Shown: positions 21,994 to 32,671 of the stretch, piece after piece
How the letters are laid out: each line of letters opens with the position of its first letter
Position numbering within the stretch: the first letter of the stretch is position 1
Assembly: GCA_028455995.1 (NCBI GenBank)
Contig: JABELC010000017.1
Coordinates: 1-35,000, forward strand
Source of the DNA: Scleromitrula shiraiana
Lineage: Eukaryota; Ascomycota; Leotiomycetes; Helotiales; Sclerotiniaceae
Length of the DNA stretch: 35,000 nt
Reading direction: 5' to 3'
Translations under genes and position numbers: made by a program
Notes under the pieces: generated by a model
The model's input: only the letters and a program-made list of their open reading frames with translations
Told to the model about the DNA's origin: nothing
Databases searched by the model: none

Positions 21994-22475
21994 GGATGGT
22001 GGAGTGTGGGCGGATGGATATCGAGATGGATATGAGATTGATATTTTGGGGGGAGGGGGGAGGGGAGAGGGGGCGGTGGGTAGAAAGTGAGGATATATAC
22101 CGCGCGCTTTGGGCATTTAACTTCAATGAGTTGATGAAGTTGAGATTTTCTTCTGGGTTAGATATCTAAGTATGAGATGAATGAATATGAATGAATGAAT
22201 GAATGGATAATCTAATTCGTCTACTTGTTTGCATTTATCATTTATCAAATATTAAACTCGATTGATGGATTTATTGAGAAGGTGTATAGATAGATGTATA
22301 GACAGATAGTTGGTTTGGATAAATATAATACTACTTACTGTATACGAACTGGACGTGTTTGATTCTGATAGTTGATGGCTTTTTCTTGGGCACGTATACA
22401 TATACCATCCGACCTCTCTCTTTCTTTCTGAATTATCGTGAGACTGAGACTGGCTGTTTTTAATACCACTATGAT

Positions 22476-22560
22476 ATGAATGAATGAATGAATGAATGAA
22501 TGAATGAATGGATGGATGGATGGATGAGATGAATGGATGGGTGGATGGATGGGTGGGTGT
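22476..22560 (+). repeat. compound TGAA/TGGA array
   Basis: TGAA units change into GGAT and then GGGT units, a second case of stepwise unit change in the same spacer. Confidence 0.9.
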
Positions 22561-22824
22561 TAACCGTCCAATTTATGGGTCTGTTAATGGTATTCTATCC
22601 TGGGTATAATAGTATTTGTTATATGTAATACGAGATATTGATACTACTCTAACCTACTCCATGGGGATCCGAATCATCTTATCAATCTAGATGGGATATG
22701 TATATGTATTTTTGCATGTGTGGAGTCGCGGTGAAAAAGTTGAGTTCTGTTTGATTTGGAAGGTAGAACTGCTGTAATAGGGATGTACCTAGGTATGTGA
22801 GAGATGGATATGTACATACAGTAT

Positions 22825-22846
22825 AGTATGTATGTATGTATGTATG

Positions 22847-22877
<31 letters not shown>

Positions 22878-22880
22878 GTA
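22825..22880 (+). repeat. GTAT tetranucleotide array, about 13 copies
   Basis: A perfect array ending in GTAA units, as at 21354-21414. Confidence 0.95.
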
Positions 22881-25828
22881 AGAGCACGAAGGGAGATGGC
22901 CTTACTTTTGACTCGAAAGAATCTTGGTTGGGACTCGAGTCGAGTATGTGTATGTTGTGAATTCAATCGAGTACTATTGCATCAAACGAATGAATGTAAA
23001 TCAGTAAATCAAATTGATTACCCATCCAATTATCTGAGATGGAAAACACTGTCGATGACAAATTTCCTGATCTGGACATTCGGAAGAAAAAAATAATTAC
23101 CAACCAAACCACCTGGATAATACCCAAAAGGAGAGATATCAAGGATGTGGGTCTTCTTATTGGTTGGTTCTTGCGAGGTAATATTTCCCATGTTCCCATT
23201 ATTACCATCTCCTCTTTTAGCTGGGGTGACGGGCACAGTACTTCAATTGGTGTGTGCGGCCGTTTCGTCACTCCTTCTTTCGGTACCTAAATCCACCTTT
23301 ATGAGGGTCTTTTCGAGTTGAATAAACCCTTGCATTTCTTTGGACCCTTGCTTTTCCATTTTGAGTTAAAAATAAATTGTTTTAAAAATAAATAAAACAA
23401 TTTAAATTTTTTAATTGGTTAAAAAGTGAAAAATTAACCATTTGGTCAATTTAGCAACGTTTAGATATTCACAAATTTCTCGATTTAATCATTTTTTGTT
23501 TTAATCCTGGAATTACCTACTAGGTATAGAAATAGTACAGAGTACGGACGGTAATATATTTCTAGATCCGTTGACTAGTTTGATGTACTCGAAACGCCCA
23601 AGGAAAAAAAAAAGAAATAATAATAGTAATAATAGTAATAATAATAATAATCCAACCAGGACTACATAGGAAGAACCAACGGTAGAATCATAGGAACTGT
23701 CTTTCAAGAAGGATTATCCACAATAATAATAATAATAAGCACGAAGAACGAAGAAGAGTACGAAAGTTATTCCCGATTTTTAGTTTTAACTGTTTATGAG
23801 AAGGAAAGGGAAGGGAAGGGAAAGAAAGAGGAAAAGGAAATAAATTCAATACTCAACTCAAGAAGAAGAAGAAGAAGAAGAAGAAGAAGAAGAAGAAGAG
23901 GTAACTCGAAAAAAGAGAAAAGGGAGAGAAATTCAAAATTCGATATTGATATTGATATTGATCTTGATATTGATATTGAATTGATATTGATTATCATATC
24001 CTATCCTATCCTATCCTATCCTATCTTACCTCGAGTCTACCCACCATCATCTTCCTCATCACTACATCACTATCATAACCAACCATTACCATCATTCATT
24101 ACAACCAAATCCAGTGAATTCTTCAAAAAAAAAAAAAAAAGCCGTAAAATAATATCGAAATTAATTACAATTTTCATTACTCTGGATATATACAAAATTT
24201 CATCAAATTTTACAAATCTCCAACGTAGGACTAACCTTGAAGGAATTGTTGATAGACAGCTGGAATTACTTCTTTCCCCCCTTCCCCTGCTTTTTCTTTA
24301 ACTGGGTAACCTTACTTCCTCATTTCATCATCAATCATCATCCAAGTTTTTTTTCATCATATCAACAAAAACATATAACTCCGTATCAGTTGACCAGACA
24401 TTTGAGAATCGAATTCGATATACTATACACATACACATCCACATCCACATACACATCCACATCAACATCATCAACAACAGCAACAACAACAACAGCAACA
24501 ACAACAACCCACAATCTTTCATATAATATCCAAATTCTGAAGTTAAGAGGTATCAACAATTGAAACACCCCGCAAAAAAGGATTTCGGATTTCCAATTCT
24601 TACTTTAATAATAAATCCTTTCGTTAACAAAAAAGAAGAAAGAGAAAGAGATAGAGACGAGACAGTTAGAGGGTTACATTACGACTAAAAGAAAAAGGGC
24701 TGATCGAGTCAATTCAAATACCCTTGCTTACCATATATATCTGTGCTTCAAGAACTATTCATCACTTTGAAAGTTTGGACAAGGTACTGCAGTAACTAAA
24801 AGTACCTCAATATCTGCACTACATCCACCTAGTTCTAAATCAAGAATACCGAGGGGTCCAAAAAAAAAGAATATTTTGTCTTATCCCGTCTCGATTTCCT
24901 AATATTCGATTTGATTTGATTCGATTTGATTTGATTTGATTTTACTTGACAATTCGAGTTTCAACGCATTGATTTCTTCACGTTTGAAGCATCACGAAAA
25001 CCAAAGCCACCACACCACACTGCATCCGAGACCCTGCGCATTGGGCGAATTCACTGGCTCAATTCAATTCTTTTGATACAACAGATGCTTTGCTGTCAAT
25101 TGGTGTCAATTATTCAAGAGTTATCCCGATTCAATTAACTCGTGGTATAACGGTTACGACTTTCAAGGCGAATTTCACTTGGTATAGATTTGCTAGTCAA
25201 CCCACGATAACGAGTCCTACGGTTTGGGTTTGGGTTTGGGTTTGGGAAGGAAGAGAGAGTCATTGAACACAAGAAACTTTTCTACGACGCAACGGCACAA
25301 GGAAAATCATTGCCGGCTGTACTCTATTATCTATTATCTATTAAACATTACGCATTACGCATTACCAAAGAATCAATTGGAGTCATTCTCTCCCGAGACC
25401 CAGGTTCAGCCCATTTTGGTATGCACATCCTCATCCCTCATCCTAGTCGGGATTCTTGACATTCCACACTACTCCCCACTTTCCATTCCTACTTACAATC
25501 AAAACAATCAAATGTTTTCTTAAGAGTTTATCTTGCTAATCTCTTCTATCAGATTGCGTTGACACTACGAAAGAAATACACACATACATACGCCAGAGAG
25601 GAAAACAAAAAAAGGAGATTTTTGAGGCAAGACGAAGAAATAAGCAGTACTTTTGGCCCTCCAAGATTACAATTATAATCCTCCGATACTTTGATATATT
25701 ATATTGACTTCAAGAATCAAGCATTGGAATCTTTCTGGAAGAACTCGAGTTATTAAGGATTGGAAATTTGTTCAAAATTGTCTATTGCAGATCTTGATAC
25801 CCATGGTATCATTTACAGGTTGCCCATA
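22881..25828. other. intergenic region and leader of the Ras exchange factor gene
   Basis: No other gene is supported. A frame at 23039-23290 (+) has ordinary composition but no domain I recognise. An 11-bp perfect hairpin (23374-23384 with 23393-23403) lies in an AT-rich patch. Arrays include AAT (23620-23650, 23720-23735), GAA (23860-23900), GATATT (23940-23990), TCCTA (23996-24024), ACATCC hexamers (24425-24465), CAA (24470-24510), GATTT (24908-24943) and TTTGGG (25221-25246). CT- and CA-rich sequence from about 24000 on fits a long promoter and untranslated leader; a CAG at 25816-25818 could be the acceptor of a leader intron. Confidence 0.45.
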
Positions 25829-28800
25829 ATGGTGACGGAGTCTGACCATTCGAAGCGAACGAGTGCACAGGTAGCACCTCTTTCGATACATAAGACTCGA
25901 CCTTCTAGTAGTGGCGGCGCAAAACATAGAAGAAATGCCTCGTCACGGAGTAGTAATAACACAACTTCTACCAACTCTCAATCGCAAATAACACCTCCGG
26001 TTACTCCAAATGGTTCACAAGAGAATTTGAACCAAATGGATATCTCACAACCAGTTTTTCATAACTTTCTTCGAGCCTTCTATCCGTTCCATCCAACATA
26101 TGCAATTTCGGATTCTACCGTCACACTTCCGCTAAACGAAGGAGATGTCATTTTGGTACATTCAATTCATACCAATGGATGGGCCGATGGCACACTCCTT
26201 ATATCAGGAGCGCGTGGATGGTTACCAACTAACTATTGCGAGGCATATGATCCCGAATCAATGTCAAATCTACTAAAAGCATTACTAAACTTTTGGGATC
26301 TGTTACGAAGCGCGGTACCAGATAGTGAGGTTTTTGGAAACCAAGATTTTATGCGAGGAATTATCGCCGGGGTTCGATATTTATTGGTAGGTATATTACT
26401 GTCGTCCCAGAGTTCCAATGCTTATATGTGTGTAGGAAAAATCGAATTGTTTGACGCGAGAATCGCCTGTTGTACAGGGCAATGAAAGTCTTCGCAGGAA
26501 CAGAAAAGTACTCCTTTCGGATTTATCCTCGCTTGTAAAAACTGCAAAGCGACTGCAAGAACTTGCTTCTAATGCGGCTCAAACGCATGCCGACGTCGAT
26601 CATATAAACGACATAATTGACGAGATGATTTTGAAGGCATTCAAGATAACTGTTAGAGGAGTTAGATTTCTAGATACGTTGGAAGAGGATATCAGGACAC
26701 GACAACCTGTTCACAAACTTGTGACAACCGTTACCGAAGAATCATATATCCCACCTACTCCTCCAGCGGAATCGACGTCATTTGAGGGTACACCGCATAC
26801 AGACCCTGCATACGACACGACCTCTCACAGAAGCTCCACCCGAAGTTCGACATCTGGTTCATCAAAATCGGAAGACCAAAGCAAACGACAGTCATACAAA
26901 CGGATATCGAGTGCATACTCTTCCGTATCGCGTCCGCTCTCTATTCCTCCTTCACAGAATAATAGGCATTCTGTTTCTCATCGTGTTTCACTGATAGCTT
27001 CAGTACCTGCAGAACAACGCCATAATTTAGTTTCCGAAAAATTAAACTTGAGCCATGATACCTTCCTCTCATACCTTGGATCATTTATTGGTCGACTTCA
27101 TCTTCAGAGTCAATCTTCGGCAGATCTTCTCTCAACCGTACGCCAGTCAGTAACAGCTGGTCGAGGTTTACTAACAGTTATCGAAGCGGTATGCGGGCAT
27201 GATAGCCAAAGTGCCGAGTCTCTACAAAATGCTCGTAATGCAATGTACGACAGGATTAATAAGTTGGTTATTGCAGCTCGGGAGATAATCAACTCATCAG
27301 GGGTTGATGAGGATGACGTTGTTATGGCTCAACAAAACGGTGGTTTGCTTATGGCTGCTACTGGATGTGTTAAGGCTGCCGGAGAGTGTGTTGCGAAGAC
27401 CAAGTTCGTGATTGAACGAATTGGTGATTTCGAGTTCGAACAGGCGGAGGGCCTTGGTATTAGCGTAACCTCGATTGTACCAGAACAGATCCAAAGGCCA
27501 CATACCCAAGAAGGTCACGAAACAGAACACCCGACCCGAGCACCCCCTCCACCTTTGGTTATTCCAAATGTCTACGAGAAACCACTTCCAGAAGTTCCTG
27601 CTAGTTCTCCACCAGCTGATTCAAACCGACTGTCTAATACTTCTTTACTACCCCCGTTACCGAAAATGAATACACCTTCGATGCAGGATGACTATAGTCC
27701 GTCGGATCGATCTTCTAATGGAGAGTACCACTCTTACAGGTCTGGCAGTATTGCTGTTTCAAGTACAGGTACTGGCAGCTCATATATGCGCGATTCTGAA
27801 CACAGTTTGATTTCTCAAACATCAACACGTGCAACTACACCAGATCTTACTTCATACAAGCCAAGGAATCAGCCGTCTTTATCTGATATAAGTATGACTG
27901 GTAGTCATTCCACTACTGCTGATGATCCAGATGACCTTGAGTCGAAGATGCTTGAGAAGACTTTCGCACATGAACTCTTGTATAATAAAGAAGGTCAAAT
28001 AACAGGCGGTTCTCTTCCAGCACTGGTTGAAAGACTTACCACACATGATTCAACACCAGATTCCATGTTTGTTTCGACTTTCTATCTTACCTTTAGACTA
28101 TTTGCATCACCCGTTGAGCTTGCTAAAGCTTTGGTTGATCGATTCGAATACGTCGCTGAGAGTCCACATATTGCAGGACCTGTAAGATTGAGAGTCTATA
28201 ATGTCTTCAAGGGCTGGTTGGAATCCCATTGGCGAAATACGGCCGATTTCGATGCTCTTTCTATCATCGAGCCTTTTGCTCAAGATAAACTCAGAATCGT
28301 ATTACCAGCGGCCGGAAAGAGACTTTATGAGTTAGCACAGAAGGTCTCATCTAATGATGGTCCTTTGGTACCACGACTCGTATCATCTATGGGCAAGACT
28401 AGCACATCTATTGGGCAATACATTCCAGCAGATGTACCTGTTCCTGCCTGCATTGTTAGTAAGAGTCAAGCTTCTCTCTTGAGAAATTGGAAGATGGGCG
28501 GAAGCAATCCAGCCATTATTGACTTTGATCCTCTTGAATTAGCTCGACAGCTAACGATCAAAGAAATGAACATCTTCTGCTCCATCATGCCCGAAGAGCT
28601 TCTCGGATCTGAATGGACTAAGAGGGCTGGATCCAACGCAATCAATGTTCGAGCGATGTCTACATTGTCAACAGATCTCTCAAATCTTGTTGCTGATACT
28701 GTTCTACAATACGATGATGCCAAGAAGCGAGCGATTATTATCAAGCATTGGATCAAGATTGCTTGCAATTGTCTTGAGCTTAACAATTACGATTCGCTGA

Positions 28801-29378
28801 TGGCCATCATCTGTTCTCTTAATTCTTCCACTATCGTGAGATTGAAGAAAACTTGGGATATGGTCTCTCAGAGCCGAAAGGATATGCTCAAAGGCCTTCA
28901 AACTATCGTCGAGCCCGAGAAAAATTATGCAATTCTCCGACGAAGGCTCCATGACCATGTACCTCCATGCCTTCCATTTGTTGGTACCTATCTCACGGAT
29001 TTAACTTTTGTCGATGCGGGCAATCTAGCCACGAAACAATTACCTGGTTGTGGTACATCTGTTATCAATTTTGATAAGCACACTCGTACTGCTAAGATTA
29101 TTGGCGAACTACAACGCTTTCAGATACCATACCGTCTTGCAGAAGTTCCAGAATTGCAAGAATGGCTACAAGCACAAATCGTCCGTGTCAAATCATCCTC
29201 AGATCATGAGAACGTTCAACAATATTACAGAAAGTCTTTATTGTTAGAGCCTCGAGATACGTTGCACACTAAACCAAGTCCTGTTGACTCGGCAGTCTCT
29301 TTCAGTTCTACACATCAAAAGGAGAAATTCGATATCTTTGGATGGACACATTCATCGAAGGACAAAACTCCGATTTAA
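25829..29378 (+). CDS. CDC25: Cdc25-type Ras guanine-nucleotide exchange factor (SH3, RasGEF_N, RasGEF)
   Basis: Exons 25829-26386 and 26436-29378, joined across a 49-bp intron (GTAGGT...GTAG) in phase 0, give about 1166 residues, normal for the family. The SH3 domain is at residues about 78-140 (LRAFYPFHP, LNEGDVILVHSIHTNGWADGTL, RGWLPTNYCE). A helical region around the intron (ESLRRNRKVLLSDLSSLVKTAKRLQ) is followed by a long Ser/Pro-rich linker. RasGEF_N starts at about 680 (EGQITGGSLPALVERLTTHDS...FVSTFYLTFRLFASP). The catalytic RasGEF domain spans about 880-1108 (DPLELARQLTIKEMNIFCSI, NCLELNNYDSLMAIICSLNSSTIVRLKKTW, PCLPFVGTYLTDLTFVDAG). It would exchange GDP for GTP on Ras at the plasma membrane and so feed cAMP/MAPK signalling. 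ATG 25829 (MVTESDHSK) is the first in-frame ATG; an upstream coding exon cannot be excluded. No frame breaks. Confidence 0.93.
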
Positions 29379-30123
29379 AAACACTTCTTTATCATACACT
29401 CCTTCGATCACACTTACCACTTATACGCACTCCATCATGATAGTCCGTTAATTTGATACCCACTTTGAATAGCGTTTTAGCGAATGATTTATCTACTTTT
29501 TTTTTCCAAAGGACTATTGGCGTTTTATAAGGCGACTTGACAGCTTACAAATAGCTGTTTTTTTTTCTACCCAAAATTTCTCTATGCATACCAACGCACA
29601 CTATTGAATGCCATGACTTGGAACTACTAGGCCCTCATTGGGAAGGCTGAAAGGATCCGGGAATGGATGGACGAGCATTTTATTACTGATAATTGTATAC
29701 TGATCGATCGGACGGACGGACGGATTGTACATCATATTTTCGCATTCCTCTTTTTTTTTTTACTTCCTTTTTATTTTTCTATTTTGTATTGATTTCATGG
29801 ATTGTGATCATCTTTTTTTCTTCTTTTTTTTTTGCTTAGATAGCAAGCGGACTAGATTGTTCGTCGTTGATTGGGATGGATGGTTCGGGGGATGGGATGG
29901 GATGGGATGGGATGGGGGTGGGGAAAAGCATCTTTGAGGGAATGGATCTCTGGATGAGATGGGGTGAGATGGGTTGGTTGGGTTGGTTGGTTAGATAGAT
30001 GGGAATGGAATGGATTGGATTGTGGAATGGAATAGGATATAATAGGGTTGGGTTACTATTCTAGCTTTTCTATTCTATTCTATTCTATTCTACTCTGTTC
30101 TATTCTACTCTATTCTATTCTCC

Positions 30124-30196
30124 TCTGTTCTGGTCCTAGCCCTAGTCCTGGTCCTAGTCCTAGTCCTGGCCCTGGTCCTGGCCCTGGTCCTGGTCC
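30124..30196 (+). repeat. CCTGGT/CCTAGT/CCCTGG hexamer array
   Basis: Roughly 12 hexamers in which CCTAGT, CCTGGT and CCCTGG variants alternate; next to TATTC on the left and CTGTT on the right, so three unrelated arrays abut. Confidence 0.8.
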
Positions 30197-30267
30197 TGGT
30201 TCACTCTGCTCTGCTCTGTTCTGTTCTGTTCTGGTCTGGTCACAATACACACAAAAGCATTTGGTAT

Positions 30268-30348
30268 AGGGATGGGATGGGATGGGATGGGATGGATGGA
30301 TGGATGGATGGATGGATGGATGGATGGATGGATGTATGGATGTATGGA
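30268..30348 (+). repeat. GGGAT pentamer array passing into GGAT tetramer array
   Basis: About five GGGAT units then about eleven GGAT units, followed by GTAT-containing units. Unit length changes from five to four without a gap. Confidence 0.9.
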
Positions 30349-31504
30349 AGATGGAGGGAGCAGCTCGCGCTCTATGGTTGTTTTGGTTTGGGTTGGGTTG
30401 GGATGGGATTTGGACATTTCGGCTCGATCGGATCGCTTTGGCTGGCAACTTGTATGAATGTATGAATGGAGGGATGGGTTTGGCTCGTGTGTTGATTGTA
30501 GGCTGGATAGGATGGATGTATGGGTGGATTGGATCTGGACTGGATTGGATCTGGACTGGACTGGACTGGATTTGGTTGGATTGGGGATTGGGGATTGGGG
30601 GTTTATGTGATTAGGATGAGATGAGATGGGATGAGATGGTCTGGGGGGGGGGGAGGGGAGAACAAAAATTAGTTGTGTGGATGGTGGAAAAAGAATATGG
30701 ATATGAATGGATATGGATAGGAATAGGAATAGGAATAACATTAATGATGACTATGACGATATACTCACTCACTCACTCACTCACTACACTACACTATAAA
30801 TCTACTTATATTAATAATGATATAATGACCTAATGATCTAATGATATAATGATAAAGAATGATGTGATTGCTTATCTGATATCTGATATTTGATATTTGA
30901 TATTTAATATTTGATATCTGATATCCACTCCAGGTACGAGGTTGACGTGGGGGGGCGTTCCTTGCACTGACGGGGGTTAAACGTAAATGGCGAATTAAAA
31001 TATCATCACATATGGTCCTTGGGTTCGTGCAGTGGGGCGGAATGTTTACATGGGCTTTCCCGGTGGGTGATTGGGTTTGTGGCATGGGGTGAGTGGCATG
31101 GGGATGGGTGAAAAAAGCAAGGGGATGAGAGGTCTGTTTTGTTGGAGCTTTTTGTTGTCTGGTTTGTTTGTGGGTTTGTTTAGGGTTGGTAGGGGATTGT
31201 GTAGTATGTTGGTGAGTGAATGGGTGAGTGAGTGTGGGTGGATGTTATAGTGTTTATCGATGAGCGAATATATATACATACATACAACATACATATAATA
31301 AATACAATAAATACAGTAAGTAGTTACCATATGTATTGTGATTAATCATCGTATGTGGGAGGGATTGGCAATGGTTGGATTTTAGATGGATGGATGGATG
31401 GATCTCTAGGGGCTTTGACGGATTTGGATATTGAAATTCTTGTTTGGGGGGGGGTTTATTGGGTTGTTTATTTGGGGTTGTTTGTGTATGTATGTAGATG
31501 TGTT

Positions 31505-31555
31505 TTGGAGATGTGTATTGGAGATGTGTATTGGAGATGTGTATTGGAGATATTG
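31505..31555 (+). repeat. 13-bp minisatellite TTGGAGATGTGTA
   Basis: About 3.7 copies starting at 31505, 31518, 31531 and 31544. A 13-base unit permits a shifting reading frame and is not a codon repeat. Confidence 0.85.
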
Positions 31556-32066
31556 ACTGCTAGGTATGGAACTTGTGGGTAAGTGTATCTAAGGAGTGGT
31601 ATTGGGGATTATAAGTCGATGTAATGAATGTAATGAATGTAATGTAATGTAATGTGATGTGATGTGAGGTTTGTAAGGTGAGATATGTAAGATCTTACCT
31701 AAATAGCTAATAACGCATAGATTGATGATTGATGATTGATGATTGATATACAAGACTTATTCAATATATCCATTGTATACTCGAGTATTCATCCATACAT
31801 ATATAGACACAGAATCGTACCACGATGACACTGCATATATACATATATACATATATACATACATACATACATACTATATACGGATGTATCTCTCCCATCT
31901 CTTCCCTTCTCTCTCATTCCATCTATGTATATCTCCCAATCTATATCCAGTCCAATATCATCTCAAACACCACCTAGGAATATAGATTGCCACTTTAAGA
32001 AATCAAAAACTTTTATTATATGTCCACCCCGCCACATCTTCATCCACTTTTGAGAAAAGCTCGTAC

Positions 32067-32209
32067 GCTTTAATGCTTTAACGCTTTAAAGCTCCAAAAG
32101 GGGTCCAATGCGGCAAGATTCTCCACTTAAAAGTTGAAAACTTTGATAGATTTGTGAAATTTCTGCATATCACGTGATATGACCTTATATGACCTTATAT
32201 GACCTTATC
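32067..32209 (+). promoter_or_regulatory. MET6 promoter: Cbf1-type TCACGTGA box with two short direct-repeat blocks
   Basis: A perfect palindrome TCACGTGA lies at 32170-32177, about 495 bases before the MET6 start codon. In yeast this is the binding core of Cbf1, which recruits Met4 to sulfur and methionine genes; the use here is inferred from that and from the downstream gene. Next to it the decamer GACCTTATAT is repeated three times (32181, 32191 and, with one change, 32201). About 100 bases upstream GCTTTAAT, GCTTTAAC, GCTTTAAA form a third 8-base direct repeat (32067-32090). Confidence 0.55.
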
Positions 32210-32279
32210 TCTTAGAAAAAGCTTCAAAAATCGGGTCTTCTCAGCGCTAGTCCCATTAGTATTAGGCGGGGTCATCAAC

Positions 32280-32671
32280 AAGCCACCCCTCTTTCATCTT
32301 CTCCCACCTTTTTTTTTTTTCTAAAACAATACAAAACTCTTCCCATTCTCCCCTCACACCGCTTGACTTTTTTTTTTTTCTCTTCTTCTCCTCCTTCATC
32401 CTTCTCTTCATTCCTCAACAAACTTTTTTCTCATCATCATCATCATCTTCTTCTTGAGAAATCTACATATAACTTCATCCTCTCCTCATAAAGAGATCAT
32501 TCTGAATACCTTCAGTTTGCTCTTCTTCTGTTTCTTCTTAAAGTCTCTGCTGTTGAGATCAAAAAAGAGGATTCATTCAATTCTAGTCTCCGATTTCGGT
32601 GTCTAGATTTTTTTTATACTCTTCATCACGCAATTATCTACACTTCTTCTCATCCTTCACATACCGCAAAT
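32280..32671 (+). promoter_or_regulatory. pyrimidine-rich core promoter and leader of MET6
   Basis: From about 32285 to 32460 the + strand is strongly CT-rich with T11-T12 runs and CATCAT/CTTCTT repeats, typical of highly expressed fungal genes. The ATG at 32672 follows an A-rich context (CCGCAAATATGG). An exact start of transcription cannot be read from the sequence. Confidence 0.4.

Larger units (their letters stand above)
19532..22824. other. intergenic region, microsatellite-dense middle part
   Basis: No gene is supported; every long open frame here is the translation of a tandem array. Apart from the arrays listed separately there are CCAT (20545-20575), CTTA (20641-20668), TTTCA (20840-20875) and ATGAT (21075-21095) runs, a poly-A of about 19 (21665-21683), and the 14-bp palindrome GTACATATATGTAC at 19597-19610. 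Confidence 0.5.
29379..32066. other. microsatellite-rich spacer between CDC25-like gene and MET6
   Basis: No gene is supported. The first few hundred bases are probably the 3' untranslated region. Arrays include GGGAT (29893-29925), TATTC (30070-30118), CCTGGT/CCTAGT hexamers (30124-30196), CTGTT (30205-30235), GGGAT then GGAT (30268-30348), CTGGA (30533-30572), CTCA (30763-30784), GATATTT heptamers (30877-30925), a 13-mer (31505-31555) and ATATAC/ATAC runs (31835-31874). Confidence 0.55.

Noticed and set aside
23039..23290. 83-codon plus-strand frame with ordinary composition
   Set aside because: No domain, no splice context and overlapping minus-strand frames of equal quality; not enough to call a gene.
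25221..25246. TTTGGG hexamers resembling a plant-like telomere repeat
   Set aside because: The unit lacks the A of TTTAGGG, there are only about four copies, and the site lies in the CDC25-like gene leader among many other simple arrays.
30110..30741. Pro-Gly and Ser-Ile-His-Pro repeat frames in the CDC25-MET6 spacer
   Set aside because: They are translations of CCTGGT hexamers and GGAT arrays on both strands, with no splice sites or domain.
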